Positions 1 through 8,705 of a DNA stretch of 64,000 bases are shown here, piece after piece (the stretch's first letter is position 1; every line of letters begins with the position of its first letter). This DNA comes from Bacteroidales bacterium. Lineage in GTDB: Bacteria; Bacteroidota; Bacteroidia; Bacteroidales; UBA3824. Made by a program: the position numbers and the translations under genes. Under the pieces are notes generated by a model. It did not search any database and had not been told where the DNA came from. It saw only the letters and a program-made list of their open reading frames with translations. The stretch covers positions 62,001-126,000 of the forward strand of contig JAFPZK010000053.1 of NCBI GenBank assembly GCA_017417315.1. The letters run 5' to 3'.

Positions 1-1148
1 TGGTTGAAAACCACAGAAAAGCGATTTATATCGGTACGGTTGTTTTGGTTGCGGTTTCTATTTTCGGTATGACACTTTTGAGAAACGAGAGTTTTCAGGT
101 GGACGACCTTCCCGAACACAATCAGACGTACATCGATTTGAAATATTTTGAAAAAGAGATGAACGGTATCTTGCCGCTCGAAATCTCTATCGACACGAAA
201 AAGAAAAAAGGACTTCTTAACATCAACACGATTAAAAAAATTGAAGCAATAGAAGATTCTTTAAAATATTTCAACTGTTTGTCGAGCGGAACGTCGATTG
301 CCGACGGTCTTAAAATTATCCGCAGAGCATATTATAACGGAAATCCTGACTATTATTCGCTGCCGATGCAGTCGGAATTGCCTTTCATTATGCCTTATCT
401 GAAAGGTAATCAGGAGGCGGCTCAAAGCAATCCGATGGCGGGCAATTTGTTGAAGTCAATGGTTGATTCCACGTATGCGCGTGCAAGGATTCAGATGAGG
501 GTTGCCGACATCGGAACGGTGAGAATGGTTGCCGTTACGGATAGTATTCAAAAAATTATCGACCATTATTTCCCGCCGGAGAAAAACACCTGCGACATAA
601 CGGGTACGTCAGTGATTTTTGCTTTCGGCTCTTTGAAATTGATTGACAATTTGGTTCAATCGTTGGTTTTGGCGATAATTTTGATTTCGCTTTGTATGGT
701 GGGATTGTTTTCGTCGTGGAGAATGGTGTTTATTTCGGTGATTCCGAACTTTATTCCGCTGATTGTTACGGCGGCAATAATGGGATTCTGCGGTATAAGG
801 CTGAAATCGTCAACGATTCTTGTCTTTAATATTGCGTTCGGTATTTCCGTTGACAACGCTATTCACTTGTTTACGAAATTTCGCCATGAACTTGATTCAA
901 CGAACTACGACACGCCGAAATCCGTAATCGGGGCGTTAAGGGAAACGGGCGTAAGTATCATTTATTCAGCGATAATATTGCTGACGGGCTTTATGATTTT
1001 CTGTTTCTCGCAGTTCGGCGGAACGATAGCGTTAGGACTTTTAATTGACATAACGCTGTTTGTAGCAATGTTCACTAACCTGCTTTTCTTGCCGTCAATG
1101 TTGATGAGTTTCAATATTAATTTCAAGAAAAAAGCAAAAAAGGAATAA
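1..1148 (+). CDS. RND/MMPL-family exporter, C-terminal part (5' end outside window)
   Basis: The reading frame is open from the first bases of the window, so this is the end of a longer gene; a TTG at 45 is not a credible start. About 380 residues remain. A first membrane segment at the very start is followed by a roughly 190-residue soluble region, then a cluster of hydrophobic helices with the motif GISVDNAIHLF, typical of predicted RND-superfamily exporters (MMPL type), and a Lys-rich tail. Such proteins are inner-membrane pumps for lipids or hydrophobic compounds, driven by the proton gradient; the substrate here cannot be told. The gene converges on the minus-strand pur/pyr group and is separated from it by a strong hairpin terminator. 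Confidence 0.85.
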   Translation, partial: VENHRKAIYIGTVVLVAVSIFGMTLLRNESFQVDDLPEHNQTYIDLKYFEKEMNGILPLEISIDTKKKKGLLNINTIKKIEAIEDSLKYFNCLSSGTSIADGLKIIRRAYYNGNPDYYSLPMQSELPFIMPYLKGNQEAAQSNPMAGNLLKSMVDSTYARARIQMRVADIGTVRMVAVTDSIQKIIDHYFPPEKNTCDITGTSVIFAFGSLKLIDNLVQSLVLAIILISLCMVGLFSSWRMVFISVIPNFIPLIVTAAIMGFCGIRLKSSTILVFNIAFGISVDNAIHLFTKFRHELDSTNYDTPKSVIGALRETGVSIIYSAIILLTGFMIFCFSQFGGTIALGLLIDITLFVAMFTNLLFLPSMLMSFNINFKKKAKKE

Positions 1149-1160
1149 AAGACTTTTATA

Positions 1161-1207
1161 AAAAAAACGGGCAGATTTAATTTCAAAATCTGCCCGTTTT
1201 TTTTATT
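1161..1207. terminator. Bidirectional rho-independent terminator
   Basis: AACGGGCAGATTT pairs perfectly with AAATCTGCCCGTT across a short A/T loop, with an A-run on the left and a T-run on the right. It can therefore stop transcription from both the exporter on the plus strand and the pyrG/ATPase-fragment transcript on the minus strand. Confidence 0.9.
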
Positions 1208-1853
1208 TTTTTCTTTTGAAAACTACTTTGAAAAGTTCTCCTTCGATGTCGTTAAACATCTGCATTTCAGGTTCTTCTTCTAATGCGCGGCGGATTCCGC
1301 TACCAAGTCCGCTGTATGGCATTAGTTTACTCGAAAAATAAACCATTTGATTATTCCTGATAACAGGATTGCCATATTTTATATCTTCAACGGTTAGAGA
1401 ATTTGGTAGTTTTCCGGGGCTAATAATTTCGACCCTGTTACTGAAAATCATTATTCTCACCGGTGAATTTTTGTAATAATCCCTGTGAATCAATGCGTTA
1501 AGAATTATCTCGGTTAATGCAACTTCTGAAATTTCGAGTTTACCGATAGAATTAAATCCTTGTCCGTTTTGAAGACTGAAAAGATGCGATTTTACCCATG
1601 TTAAACTTTGGTCTAAAAGCATGGGAACTGTACCTTTTAAATCTCGCGGCTTGCTCATATATTGGTTAGAAGATATTTCTGTGCCGTAAATTCTGCTTTG
1701 TTGAAACAACCGCATTATCTCGCTATTGTCGGTCAGAAGCCTCTTGTTAGCACCTTGTTTTAAATATATTTCGCCTTTTGAGGTTTTGTACGGGCGGTTG
1801 ATTCCCTCAGGAACGTGAATTAACAAAACTTCATTTGTTTGTGTCATATTCAT
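1203..1853 (-). CDS. Truncated ATP-binding/Schlafen-type (AlbA_2) transcriptional-regulator-like protein
   Basis: 216 residues. The C-terminal two thirds match the HATPase_c_4 domain seen in AlbA_2/RecG-like regulators: EIILNALIHRDY (about 98-109), a strand region ending in ISPGKLPNSLT, and a GLGSGIRRAL end. Family members usually begin with an about 90-residue AlbA_2 (Schlafen-like, nucleic-acid binding) domain. Here translation starts just at the segment that normally follows it (VPEGINRPYK...GEIYLKQGANKR), so that domain is missing. The ATG overlaps the pyrG stop (ATGA), giving translational coupling to pyrG. It is probably a fragment of a mobile accessory gene carried on the pyrG transcript; whether the shortened protein works is unknown. 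Confidence 0.7.
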   Translation of the reverse strand: MNMTQTNEVLLIHVPEGINRPYKTSKGEIYLKQGANKRLLTDNSEIMRLFQQSRIYGTEISSNQYMSKPRDLKGTVPMLLDQSLTWVKSHLFSLQNGQGFNSIGKLEISEVALTEIILNALIHRDYYKNSPVRIMIFSNRVEIISPGKLPNSLTVEDIKYGNPVIRNNQMVYFSSKLMPYSGLGSGIRRALEEEPEMQMFNDIEGELFKVVFKRKK

Positions 1854-3448
1854 AATCCGGCCTTAATAAATTCCACAAACAACGGGTGCGCCTTGGTGGG
1901 ACGGCTTTTGAACTCGGGGTGAAACTGACATGCTACAAAGAACTTGCACTTGGGATTCTCTACCATTTCTGCAAGATCTAACTTGCCGTTGATGCCCGAA
2001 AATACCATTCCTAAGTCGGAAATCTGTTGACGGTAACTATTGTTGAACTCGTAGCGATGACGATGACGTTCTACAATATGCTCCGAACCGTATGCCTTGA
2101 ACGCCAATGTGCCGGGAGTGATGTCGCAATCGTAGTTGCCGAGGCGAAGCGTTCCGCCCATATTTGTAACGTTTTTCTGTTCTTCCATAAGGCAGATGAC
2201 GGGATTGGGTGTCTTGGGGTCAAACTCGGTGGAAGTGGCATTTTTCAGACCTGCCACGTGGCGTGCAAACTCGATGACGGCAATCTGCATTCCGAGGCAG
2301 AGACCAAGATAGGGAACGTTGTTTTCACGGGCGTAACGGCAGGCGCGAATCATTCCCTCGATACCACGCTCACCGAATCCTCCGGGAACAACTATTCCGT
2401 CAAAAGGTTTTAACAATTCATCTACTTGCTCATCGTTGAGGGTCTCGATTTGCTCCGAATCCACATAGTCTACGTGAACACGTGTTCCAAATTTGTAGCC
2501 TGCGTGTTTAAGTGCCTCTGTAACACTGATATAAGCGTCTTGAAGATGAGTATATTTGCCCACCAAAGCCACGTGCATATCCTTTTTGAGAGTCTCGACG
2601 GTATGCACCATATCTGTCCAAAACTTGATGTCGTATTTGCTGCGTTTCAATTGCAACTTCTTGATAATGATAGAGTCAGCCTTTTGCTTATGGTAGAGTA
2701 GGGGAATCTTGTAGATATTGTCCACGTCGGCACTTGAAATTACGCAATCGGCTGAAACTGAACAGAATAGACCAATTTTGCCACGAACATCGTCATCAAG
2801 CATTACGGGAGTGCGGCAGACGATGATGTCGGGTTGTATGCCCTTGCCGCGAAGTTCTATCACAGAGTGCTGTGTGGGCTTGGTTTTCAGTTCGTTAGAC
2901 CCGAAAAGAGCCGGCACGAGGGTGGTATGAATAAACAGAGTGTCCTCGGGAGGATTGTCGAGTTTTACCTGACGGAGTGCTTCGAGAAACGCCTCAGACT
3001 CAATGTCGCCGATAGTTCCGCCAATTTCGGTAATTACCACGTCGGCACCCGAAGTACGGGCGGCCTCGTAAATCTTGTTTTTGATTTCGTCGGTAACGTG
3101 AGGCACTATCTGCACCGTTCCGCCGAGAAAATCGCCTCTGCGCTCCTTGTCGATAACGGTCTTAAAAACCTTGCCCATCGTGATATTGGAGGTGTAGTTC
3201 ATCTCCTCGTCGATAAAACGCTCGTAATGACCGAGGTCGAGGTCGGTTTCGGTTCCGTCGGCAGTAACGAACACTTCGCCGTGCTGATAGGGACTCATTG
3301 TACCCGGGTCTACATTGATATAGGGGTCGAATTTCTGCATAAACACCTTGTGACCGTGAGCCTTCAACAAAAGGGCGATGCTTGACGCCGTAATACCTTT
3401 TCCCAAACCGGAAACCACACCTCCGGTAACAAATATATATTTTGCCAT
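1850..3448 (-). CDS. pyrG: CTP synthase
   Basis: 532 residues, close to the usual 535-545. It makes CTP from UTP, ATP and glutamine in the cytoplasm. The N-terminal amidoligase domain shows the P-loop-like GGVVSGLGKGI at the start and GTVQIVPHVTDEI further on. The C-terminal class I glutamine amidotransferase domain (from about 290) has GGFGERG and the nucleophile-containing GLCLGMQ, with the catalytic His/Glu in QFHPEFKSRP near the end. It lies 45 bp downstream of purF on the same strand and probably belongs to a purC-purF-pyrG transcript, all nucleotide synthesis enzymes; purF and pyrG are also glutamine users. Confidence 0.97.
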   Translation of the reverse strand: MAKYIFVTGGVVSGLGKGITASSIALLLKAHGHKVFMQKFDPYINVDPGTMSPYQHGEVFVTADGTETDLDLGHYERFIDEEMNYTSNITMGKVFKTVIDKERRGDFLGGTVQIVPHVTDEIKNKIYEAARTSGADVVITEIGGTIGDIESEAFLEALRQVKLDNPPEDTLFIHTTLVPALFGSNELKTKPTQHSVIELRGKGIQPDIIVCRTPVMLDDDVRGKIGLFCSVSADCVISSADVDNIYKIPLLYHKQKADSIIIKKLQLKRSKYDIKFWTDMVHTVETLKKDMHVALVGKYTHLQDAYISVTEALKHAGYKFGTRVHVDYVDSEQIETLNDEQVDELLKPFDGIVVPGGFGERGIEGMIRACRYARENNVPYLGLCLGMQIAVIEFARHVAGLKNATSTEFDPKTPNPVICLMEEQKNVTNMGGTLRLGNYDCDITPGTLAFKAYGSEHIVERHRHRYEFNNSYRQQISDLGMVFSGINGKLDLAEMVENPKCKFFVACQFHPEFKSRPTKAHPLFVEFIKAGL

Positions 3449-3493
3449 TTTTTTATTACTAATTACTTATTATGAATTTTCAACTGTCAATTG

Positions 3494-4867
3494 TCAATTA
3501 TACAACTCCGTCGGATACTCACCCGTAAAGCACGCAGCGCACATATCGTTACGGTTGCCGGCTTTATAGAGGGCATCTTTGGAGAGAAAATGAAGCGAAT
3601 CAGCACCGATAAATTCGCACATCTGTTCCTCGGTGTTGTGCGCTCCGAGAAGTTGCTCGTAAGTGCCGGTGTCAACGCCGTAAAAACACGGGTGCGCATA
3701 CTTAGGACTTGCAATGCAGAGATGAACCTCCTTTGCGCCCGCATCTCTGAGCATCTGAACAATCTGTTTTGAGGTTGTTCCGCGCACTATCGAATCATCA
3801 ATCAGCACAAGCCTTTTGCCGCTGACAACGCTACGCACGGGCGAAAGTTTCATTTTGACACCTCGGCTGCGGAGTTCCTGTGTGGGCTGAATAAATGTGC
3901 GGGCAACATATTTGCTCTTTACCAATCCCATTTCGTAAGGTATTCCGCTTGCCTCGGCGTAACCTATTGCCGCACTGAGGCTTGAATCAGGAACGCCTAC
4001 CACGATGTCGCCGTCCACTTTACATTCCTCGTACAACAACCGACCCGAATTGCGGCGGAAAGTATGCACGTTGCACCCCTCGATGTCGCTGTCGGGACGG
4101 GCAAAATAGATGTATTCCATCACGCACATTTTGTGGCGTTTAAAGGTGGAATAATGGTTGGAACGCAGTCCGTGATGGTCGATTGTAACAATTTCGCCGG
4201 GTTCGATGTCGCGTATAAATTCTGCACCGACGGCATCAAAAGCGCAGGTTTCGCTCGCTACCATATAGCCGCTGCCGAGCCGTGCCACCGACAACGGGTG
4301 AAAACCGTATTTGTCGCGGCAGACATAAAGACGGTTGGCGGTCATAACTATCATTGAGAAAGCACCTTCCAACACGTTGAGAGCCTCGGCGATGTTGTGG
4401 ATTCGGTGTTCGTCGGTGTGGTCTTTTTTGATGAGGTGGGCAAAAAGTTCGCTATCGGAAGTGGTTTGAAAAAGGCTTCCGCGACTTTCTAAATGTCGTC
4501 GCAACTCTTTGGAATTGACGATATTACCATTATGAACAAGGGCGAAGTCGCCTGTATGATGTCGAAATGTCAGCGGTTGAATATTTTCGATTCCGCCAAC
4601 ATCGGTGGTAGGATAGCGCACGTGTCCTATTGCCATTGTGCCTTCGAGAGCGGCGATGTTATTTTTTGAAAACACCTCGCTGACAAGTCCCGCGCCCTTG
4701 TGCGTGAACATCTTACCATTAAAAAAAGTAGAAATTCCGCAACCTTGTTGACCTCTATGTTGCAGACTGTGAAGGGCATAGTAAGCAAGGTTGGCGGCAT
4801 TGTCAACACCGTAAAAACCCGTTACGCCACATTCGTGATGAATCTCTTTTAAATCAAATTTTTCCAT
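3494..4867 (-). CDS. purF: Amidophosphoribosyltransferase
   Basis: 457 residues. It catalyses the first committed step of purine synthesis (PRPP plus glutamine to phosphoribosylamine). The N-terminal Ntn glutaminase starts at Cys13 (HECGVTGFYG) after a 12-residue propeptide that must be cleaved. The PRPP-binding motif is VLIDDSIVRGTTS. Cysteines in KMCVMEYIYFARPDS, AHPCFYG and the C-terminal MCAAC correspond to the ligands of the [4Fe-4S] cluster of the Bacillus-type enzyme, so an oxygen-sensitive iron-sulfur form is expected. The start overlaps the end of purC by 19 bp, implying tight translational coupling. Confidence 0.96.
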   Translation of the reverse strand: MEKFDLKEIHHECGVTGFYGVDNAANLAYYALHSLQHRGQQGCGISTFFNGKMFTHKGAGLVSEVFSKNNIAALEGTMAIGHVRYPTTDVGGIENIQPLTFRHHTGDFALVHNGNIVNSKELRRHLESRGSLFQTTSDSELFAHLIKKDHTDEHRIHNIAEALNVLEGAFSMIVMTANRLYVCRDKYGFHPLSVARLGSGYMVASETCAFDAVGAEFIRDIEPGEIVTIDHHGLRSNHYSTFKRHKMCVMEYIYFARPDSDIEGCNVHTFRRNSGRLLYEECKVDGDIVVGVPDSSLSAAIGYAEASGIPYEMGLVKSKYVARTFIQPTQELRSRGVKMKLSPVRSVVSGKRLVLIDDSIVRGTTSKQIVQMLRDAGAKEVHLCIASPKYAHPCFYGVDTGTYEQLLGAHNTEEQMCEFIGADSLHFLSKDALYKAGNRNDMCAACFTGEYPTELYN

Positions 4868-5562
4868 TGTTTTAACCGAATTAATACCGTGTTGTAAGCC
4901 TCAATAATATCGCCCATATCGTGGCGGAAACGGTCTTTGTCTAAGTGCCGTCCCGTTTTAATGTCAACAAGCCGGCAAGTGTCGGGACTTATCTCGTCGG
5001 CAATAATCAACTCACCGCCGGGCAGCCGTCCGAACTCTAACTTAAAGTCAATCAATCTGATGTCGCAACTTTCAAACACTTGCGAAAGTGCGGTGTTGGC
5101 TTTATGTGCGATGTCGCTGATAGTTGTCATTTCGTTGTAAGTTACAAAGCCGAGAGCCACGGCGATATGCTCGTTCATAAAAGGATTGTCCAAATCCTCG
5201 CTCTTGTAAGTCATCTCGTAAATAGGTTCAACGAGCGGCGTTTCCTCCTTGATTCCGAACCGCGAGGAGAGCGATCCTGCGGCAAAATTTCTAACAATCA
5301 CCCTCAGCGGCAGAACGTCGGTTTTAAGGCACTCCATACTTTGGTCGTCAGCCAATTTTATGAAATGGTTTCTGATTCCGGCATCGGTGAGATATTGAAA
5401 CAGAATAGCGGATATTTGATTGACATACAGACCTTTACCAACGATTTTCGCGCGTTTGATATTATGAAAAGCCGTTGCCGTATCTTTGAAATAGACCAAG
5501 ATTTTATCAGGGCTTTCCTTTGCGTAAATTATCTTTGAATGTCCTTCGGTGATTATTTCCAT
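4849..5562 (-). CDS. purC: Phosphoribosylaminoimidazole-succinocarboxamide synthase (SAICAR synthase)
   Basis: 237 residues, normal for the short bacterial form. It joins CAIR and aspartate with ATP in purine synthesis. Recognisable blocks are GHSKIIY near the start, KLEFGR (about 175-180) and DEISPDTCRL (about 188-197). It is the first gene of the purC-purF-pyrG group. A promoter with correct spacing lies 29-59 bp upstream. Confidence 0.96.
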   Translation of the reverse strand: MEIITEGHSKIIYAKESPDKILVYFKDTATAFHNIKRAKIVGKGLYVNQISAILFQYLTDAGIRNHFIKLADDQSMECLKTDVLPLRVIVRNFAAGSLSSRFGIKEETPLVEPIYEMTYKSEDLDNPFMNEHIAVALGFVTYNEMTTISDIAHKANTALSQVFESCDIRLIDFKLEFGRLPGGELIIADEISPDTCRLVDIKTGRHLDKDRFRHDMGDIIEAYNTVLIRLKQWKNLI

Positions 5563-5590
5563 AATTCGTTGATATATTTTTTTGACGGGA

Positions 5591-5621
5591 CAAAAATAAA
5601 AACTATGCGAGGTAAAGTCAA
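5591..5621 (-). promoter_or_regulatory. Bacteroides-type promoter of purC
   Basis: On the minus strand, TTG at 5621-5619, a 20-bp spacer and TATTTTTG at 5598-5591 fit the Bacteroidetes -33/-7 consensus. The predicted leader is about 20 nt. I see no purine riboswitch or operator dyad. Confidence 0.65.
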
Positions 5622-5752
5622 TACGAGGGAAACTGATTTTAAGGACAAAGGAATACGTAAAACACTAAAATATTTTCATTGCGTAAGTTGTAAAAACAAT
5701 CCAATGCCCTGAAAGTGAAGTCGCTCTGTGTGCAACAAGCTTTCGTGTAATT

Positions 5753-5790
5753 TTTCAGATGTCTGAAAAATGTCAGATGTCTGAAAAATT
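5753..5790. repeat. Tandem TCAGATGTCTGAAA palindromes downstream of the YhcG-type gene
   Basis: Two copies of the dyad TCAGATGTCTGA sit 19 bp apart in the spacer between purC and the nuclease gene. The same dyad, also twice, is found inside the nuclease gene at 6550-6585, where it is translated as FQTSE repeats. The rest of the 292-bp gap holds only the purC promoter and A/T-rich sequence. Confidence 0.75.
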
Positions 5791-5854
5791 CATTTCAAAA
5801 CTTTACGCTGTTTTTTCGTGGGCGTAATTCTGAAAAATTGAAGTTTTGCTGTGT

Positions 5855-6898
5855 TTACTTCAATATGTCAGCAACTAATTTTCTAAGTTCGTCTTTGTCA
5901 GGCAAATAGAGTTCATATTTTGACACAAAGAGATTGGAGTCCATTCCGTATGTTGCGTATTCCACAAGCAATTCGTCGCGATAGTGGCTCATAATGATTC
6001 CTATCGGCGGATTGTCGCCTTCCACATTTTCCTCTTTTGCGAAATAGCCCATATACATATTCATCTGTCCAATATCCTTGTGCGTTACAGCACCGCGTTT
6101 GAGGTCGATAAGCACAAAACATTTCAAAATCCTATGATAAAAAACTAAGTCAATATGATAATGTACATTGTTGATAGTCAGCGGATATTGACGCCTGACA
6201 AAGGCAAAGCCCTTACCCAATTCAAGAAGGAAAGTCTGCATATTGTCTATCAGTTTTTGCTCCAACTCGCTTTCCTTGTATCGTTTTTTAGCATCTATGC
6301 CAAGGAACTCCAATGTGTAAGTGTCCTTCACTACATCCTCCACTTTTTGAAGATTTTGACCTTGGTGCGCCAATTGCAACACGCCCTCTTTGTCTTTGCT
6401 CTGCGCCAAGCGCATAAACAATCCACTTTCTTTCTGTCTGTGAAGTTCGTTAACTGTCCAACTCTCGGCGATGCATTCTTTCTCGTAAAATTCACGCTCC
6501 AAATCGTTGTCAATGGTGATTAGTTCGCAGATGTGCGACCAAGTCAATTTTTCAGATGTCTGAAATATTTCAGATGTCTGAAAAATTGGGTACAGCAAAT
6601 AAAACTTGCGCATATTGTTGAGATTCGGGTGGCTGTAACCACGACCAATCCTCGCCACAAGTATTTTGGCAAGGCTTGTAAGAAGTCTTGTGCCGTATTT
6701 TGCCCGGGCATTACCATTTTGCTCAAACTCTACAATATGTCTGCCGACATTCCAATATGTACGCTTAATTGTCTGATTGATGCTAACCGCTAATTGCTTA
6801 CGCTCGGATTCAATTTCAGCAACAATTGTATCTGCAAGTTGCATTAAGTCAGCGTCATATATTGGAATAAGAGTCGCTTCCGTTTTTTTCTTTCCCAT
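5855..6898 (-). CDS. YhcG/DUF1016-family PD-(D/E)XK nuclease
   Basis: 347 residues from the chosen ATG at 6898 (MGKKKTEA). The frame is open for 59 more codons upstream, but a good promoter at 6951-6922 lies inside that stretch. The N-terminal DUF1016_N domain is helical (INQTIKRTYWNVGRHIVEFEQ, about 45-65). The C-terminal PDDEXK nuclease domain carries YHIDLVFYHR followed by FVLIDLKRG, the expected D...(D/E)xK catalytic pattern. These proteins occur in many defence and mobile loci and are thought to be DNA nucleases; the exact role is not settled. Oddly, the helical part contains FQTSEIFQTSEK, encoded by two copies of a DNA palindrome that is also present outside the gene. It is a solitary gene between purC and the truncated methylase locus. 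Confidence 0.85.
   Translation of the reverse strand: MGKKKTEATLIPIYDADLMQLADTIVAEIESERKQLAVSINQTIKRTYWNVGRHIVEFEQNGNARAKYGTRLLTSLAKILVARIGRGYSHPNLNNMRKFYLLYPIFQTSEIFQTSEKLTWSHICELITIDNDLEREFYEKECIAESWTVNELHRQKESGLFMRLAQSKDKEGVLQLAHQGQNLQKVEDVVKDTYTLEFLGIDAKKRYKESELEQKLIDNMQTFLLELGKGFAFVRRQYPLTINNVHYHIDLVFYHRILKCFVLIDLKRGAVTHKDIGQMNMYMGYFAKEENVEGDNPPIGIIMSHYRDELLVEYATYGMDSNLFVSKYELYLPDKDELRKLVADILK
6550..6585. repeat. Palindrome TTCAGATGTCTGAAA, two tandem copies inside the nuclease ORF
   Basis: Two copies 18 bp apart keep the frame and encode FQTSEIFQTSEK at about residues 105-116. The same DNA dyad lies about 770 bp away beyond the 3' end of the gene. This suggests a small palindromic insert that is tolerated as protein. 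Confidence 0.75.
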
Positions 6899-6921
6899 TG
6901 TTATCAATGTTTTAAATTCCG

Positions 6922-6951
6922 CAAATTTACGGATTGTTTTTGAAATTTCAA
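6922..6951 (-). promoter_or_regulatory. Promoter of the YhcG-type gene
   Basis: Minus-strand TTG at 6951-6949, a 19-bp spacer and TAAATTTG at 6929-6922, 24 bp before the ATG at 6898. It supports the shorter start. Confidence 0.65.
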
Positions 6952-6978
6952 GGGGGAAGGGAAGATTTTTTTGCAATG

Positions 6979-7019
6979 AAAAAAACGGCTGCGACCTATG
7001 GGGGGCGCAGCCGAAAAAA
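6979..7019 (-). terminator. Rho-independent terminator after the methylase locus
   Basis: CGGCTGCG pairs with CGCAGCCG, and the minus-strand 3' side runs into seven T residues. It ends the transcript of the truncated methylase and the 28-residue ORF before the separate YhcG promoter. Confidence 0.9.
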
Positions 7020-7031
7020 GTATGTCGAAAG

Positions 7032-7118
7032 TTAAACGTCAAAGTAACTATCCATTGTATCCCGCACTTCGGCAATTAGACGTTTCTTTTCGTCTTTGAG
7101 AACGAATGCTTGTTTCAT
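7032..7118 (-). CDS. 28-residue ORF coupled to the truncated methylase
   Basis: Its ATG overlaps the methylase stop (ATGA). It encodes a charged peptide beginning MKQAFVLKDEKK and ending DSYFDV, directly before the terminator. I do not recognise it. It may be the remaining tail of a deleted gene, since the methylase ends abruptly at this same point. Confidence 0.4.
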   Translation of the reverse strand: MKQAFVLKDEKKRLIAEVRDTMDSYFDV

Positions 7119-8692
7119 GTCGCCAAAACACGACCTTTTTGTAACAAAAACTTCCTGATATAACCAAGCAAATTGTTACCAAATATTCCGTCAGGCAACA
7201 CAATCGCCATTCTTCCACCGAATTTCAACAACTGATAGCAACGCTCAATGAACAAGATTTGCGGTGCTTCCTTGTCGGCAAGTTTCATTTTCTCCCAATC
7301 ATTAGTGCCTTTCTTGTTTTTCCATTTGTGGGCGAGGTCGAATTGTTTTAGTTTGTCTTCTCCCGTAACAGGAATTTTGGAACCAAAAGGCGGATTGGTC
7401 AACACTACGCTGAACTCGCCGAAATGGATTTTTTGACGTGTCCTTTCTCCCCAATTTTCGGGACGTTCCAAACTATCCTCGCAAAACACGCCGCCTTTGC
7501 CGTCGCCCATTATCGCCATATACGATTTAGCAATTTTTGAGAGAAAATAATCCTTATCTATGCCCCGGATACATTTGTTTGCGACATCGATTTTTTCCTC
7601 CAAAATGGCAGTATCAGACCAACCCATTTCACGGTATCGGGTTATAATCTTGTTCCAAATGTAACGAAGCGATTCTATGATAAAACCGCCGCTGCCACAC
7701 GCAGGGTCAATTACCATATCGTTGTCGTCAGGATCAAGTATTTCAACCATCATCTTCACAACATTGCGCGGTGTAAAGAATTGACCCTGACCGCCCTTTA
7801 ATGCGTGGTCGATAAATGTTTCGAAAGCATCGGCAAGCACATCGCGCTCGGCATCAATGAGACAATAATTTTGCATTTCACCTACAATGTAGGCGATGGA
7901 ATTGTCGTCAAGATTGATTACATCTTCTTTGGTAAAAACTTCGTGATATTTTGCTTTTACATCCGAAAAAAGTTTCTCGATGCGGCCGCGCACATCGGCG
8001 TTGCTTTCGTTTAAGCCGACACGGAAACGGACGATTGATTCGGGCGCAGTGAAACGCTCGTCAAATATTTTGCAGAAAATCAGATTGATGAGTTGCTGTG
8101 CCAAAACTTCGTCGCGTGTCGCCCCAATAGCATTGGCAGCCAAATAGTTGCGTATCGCTTTGAATGTTGATTTCAGGTTGTGAGTTACAATCAGTTCCTT
8201 TCGTTTGATTGCTCCAATATCTTCCAACCTTTCGCCATATTTCGGAATATTTGGAATGTCTTTGAAAAGTACACGTCCGTCATCTGTATTCTGTTTCAAC
8301 AGATAAAAACGCTCCTCACCATTGAACCACACTCCGAGATTGGCTTTTGATAATGTGAGATAGTTTTCAAGTTGGGTACGACCGTCTTTTCTGTTTTTCT
8401 TTTTGCACTCGACAATCAAAAAAACTGTGTCGTCCGTTTTTTCAGTGTCGCTAAAAACTGCAATATCAACAGGATACTCCTTTTTAGTATCACTTGGACG
8501 CACCTTTACGTGAAACTGAGGGCGTGTTTGTATTTGTGTCTTCGGATAGCCATAGTCCTCCACCAAAATTTTGGAAAAGACCTGCGTGGCTTCCACTTCT
8601 TCGGGCGACGCTTTTACTTGCTGCCCCGAAATAAAGTCTATGATATAGCCATCCTTTGGCTGAGTTTGTTCTTCTGCCATTGCACTATGCAT
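7115..8692 (-). CDS. HsdR_N / N6-adenine DNA methylase fusion, C-terminally truncated
   Basis: 525 residues, or 521 if the second ATG (8680, MAEEQ) is used. Residues about 25-165 resemble the type I restriction N-terminal nuclease-like domain (HSDR_N_2), with VDIAVF... and FLIVECKKK giving a D...ExK pattern. The rest is an HsdM-type methylase with SAM motif DPACGSGGF and catalytic TNPPFG. Family members continue well past GYIRKFLLQKGRVLA into the end of the methylase fold, but here a stop follows one residue later. No hsdS or helicase partner is next to it. It is likely a decayed type I or type IIG-like system. The 5' side is a folded leader (8706-8836). Confidence 0.75.
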   Translation of the reverse strand: MHSAMAEEQTQPKDGYIIDFISGQQVKASPEEVEATQVFSKILVEDYGYPKTQIQTRPQFHVKVRPSDTKKEYPVDIAVFSDTEKTDDTVFLIVECKKKNRKDGRTQLENYLTLSKANLGVWFNGEERFYLLKQNTDDGRVLFKDIPNIPKYGERLEDIGAIKRKELIVTHNLKSTFKAIRNYLAANAIGATRDEVLAQQLINLIFCKIFDERFTAPESIVRFRVGLNESNADVRGRIEKLFSDVKAKYHEVFTKEDVINLDDNSIAYIVGEMQNYCLIDAERDVLADAFETFIDHALKGGQGQFFTPRNVVKMMVEILDPDDNDMVIDPACGSGGFIIESLRYIWNKIITRYREMGWSDTAILEEKIDVANKCIRGIDKDYFLSKIAKSYMAIMGDGKGGVFCEDSLERPENWGERTRQKIHFGEFSVVLTNPPFGSKIPVTGEDKLKQFDLAHKWKNKKGTNDWEKMKLADKEAPQILFIERCYQLLKFGGRMAIVLPDGIFGNNLLGYIRKFLLQKGRVLAT

Positions 8693-8705
8693 TTTTAGGG
8701 CGATT

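Noticed and set aside
6899..7075. 59-residue N-terminal extension of the YhcG-type protein
   Set aside because: It covers the gene's own promoter and reaches into the upstream terminator.
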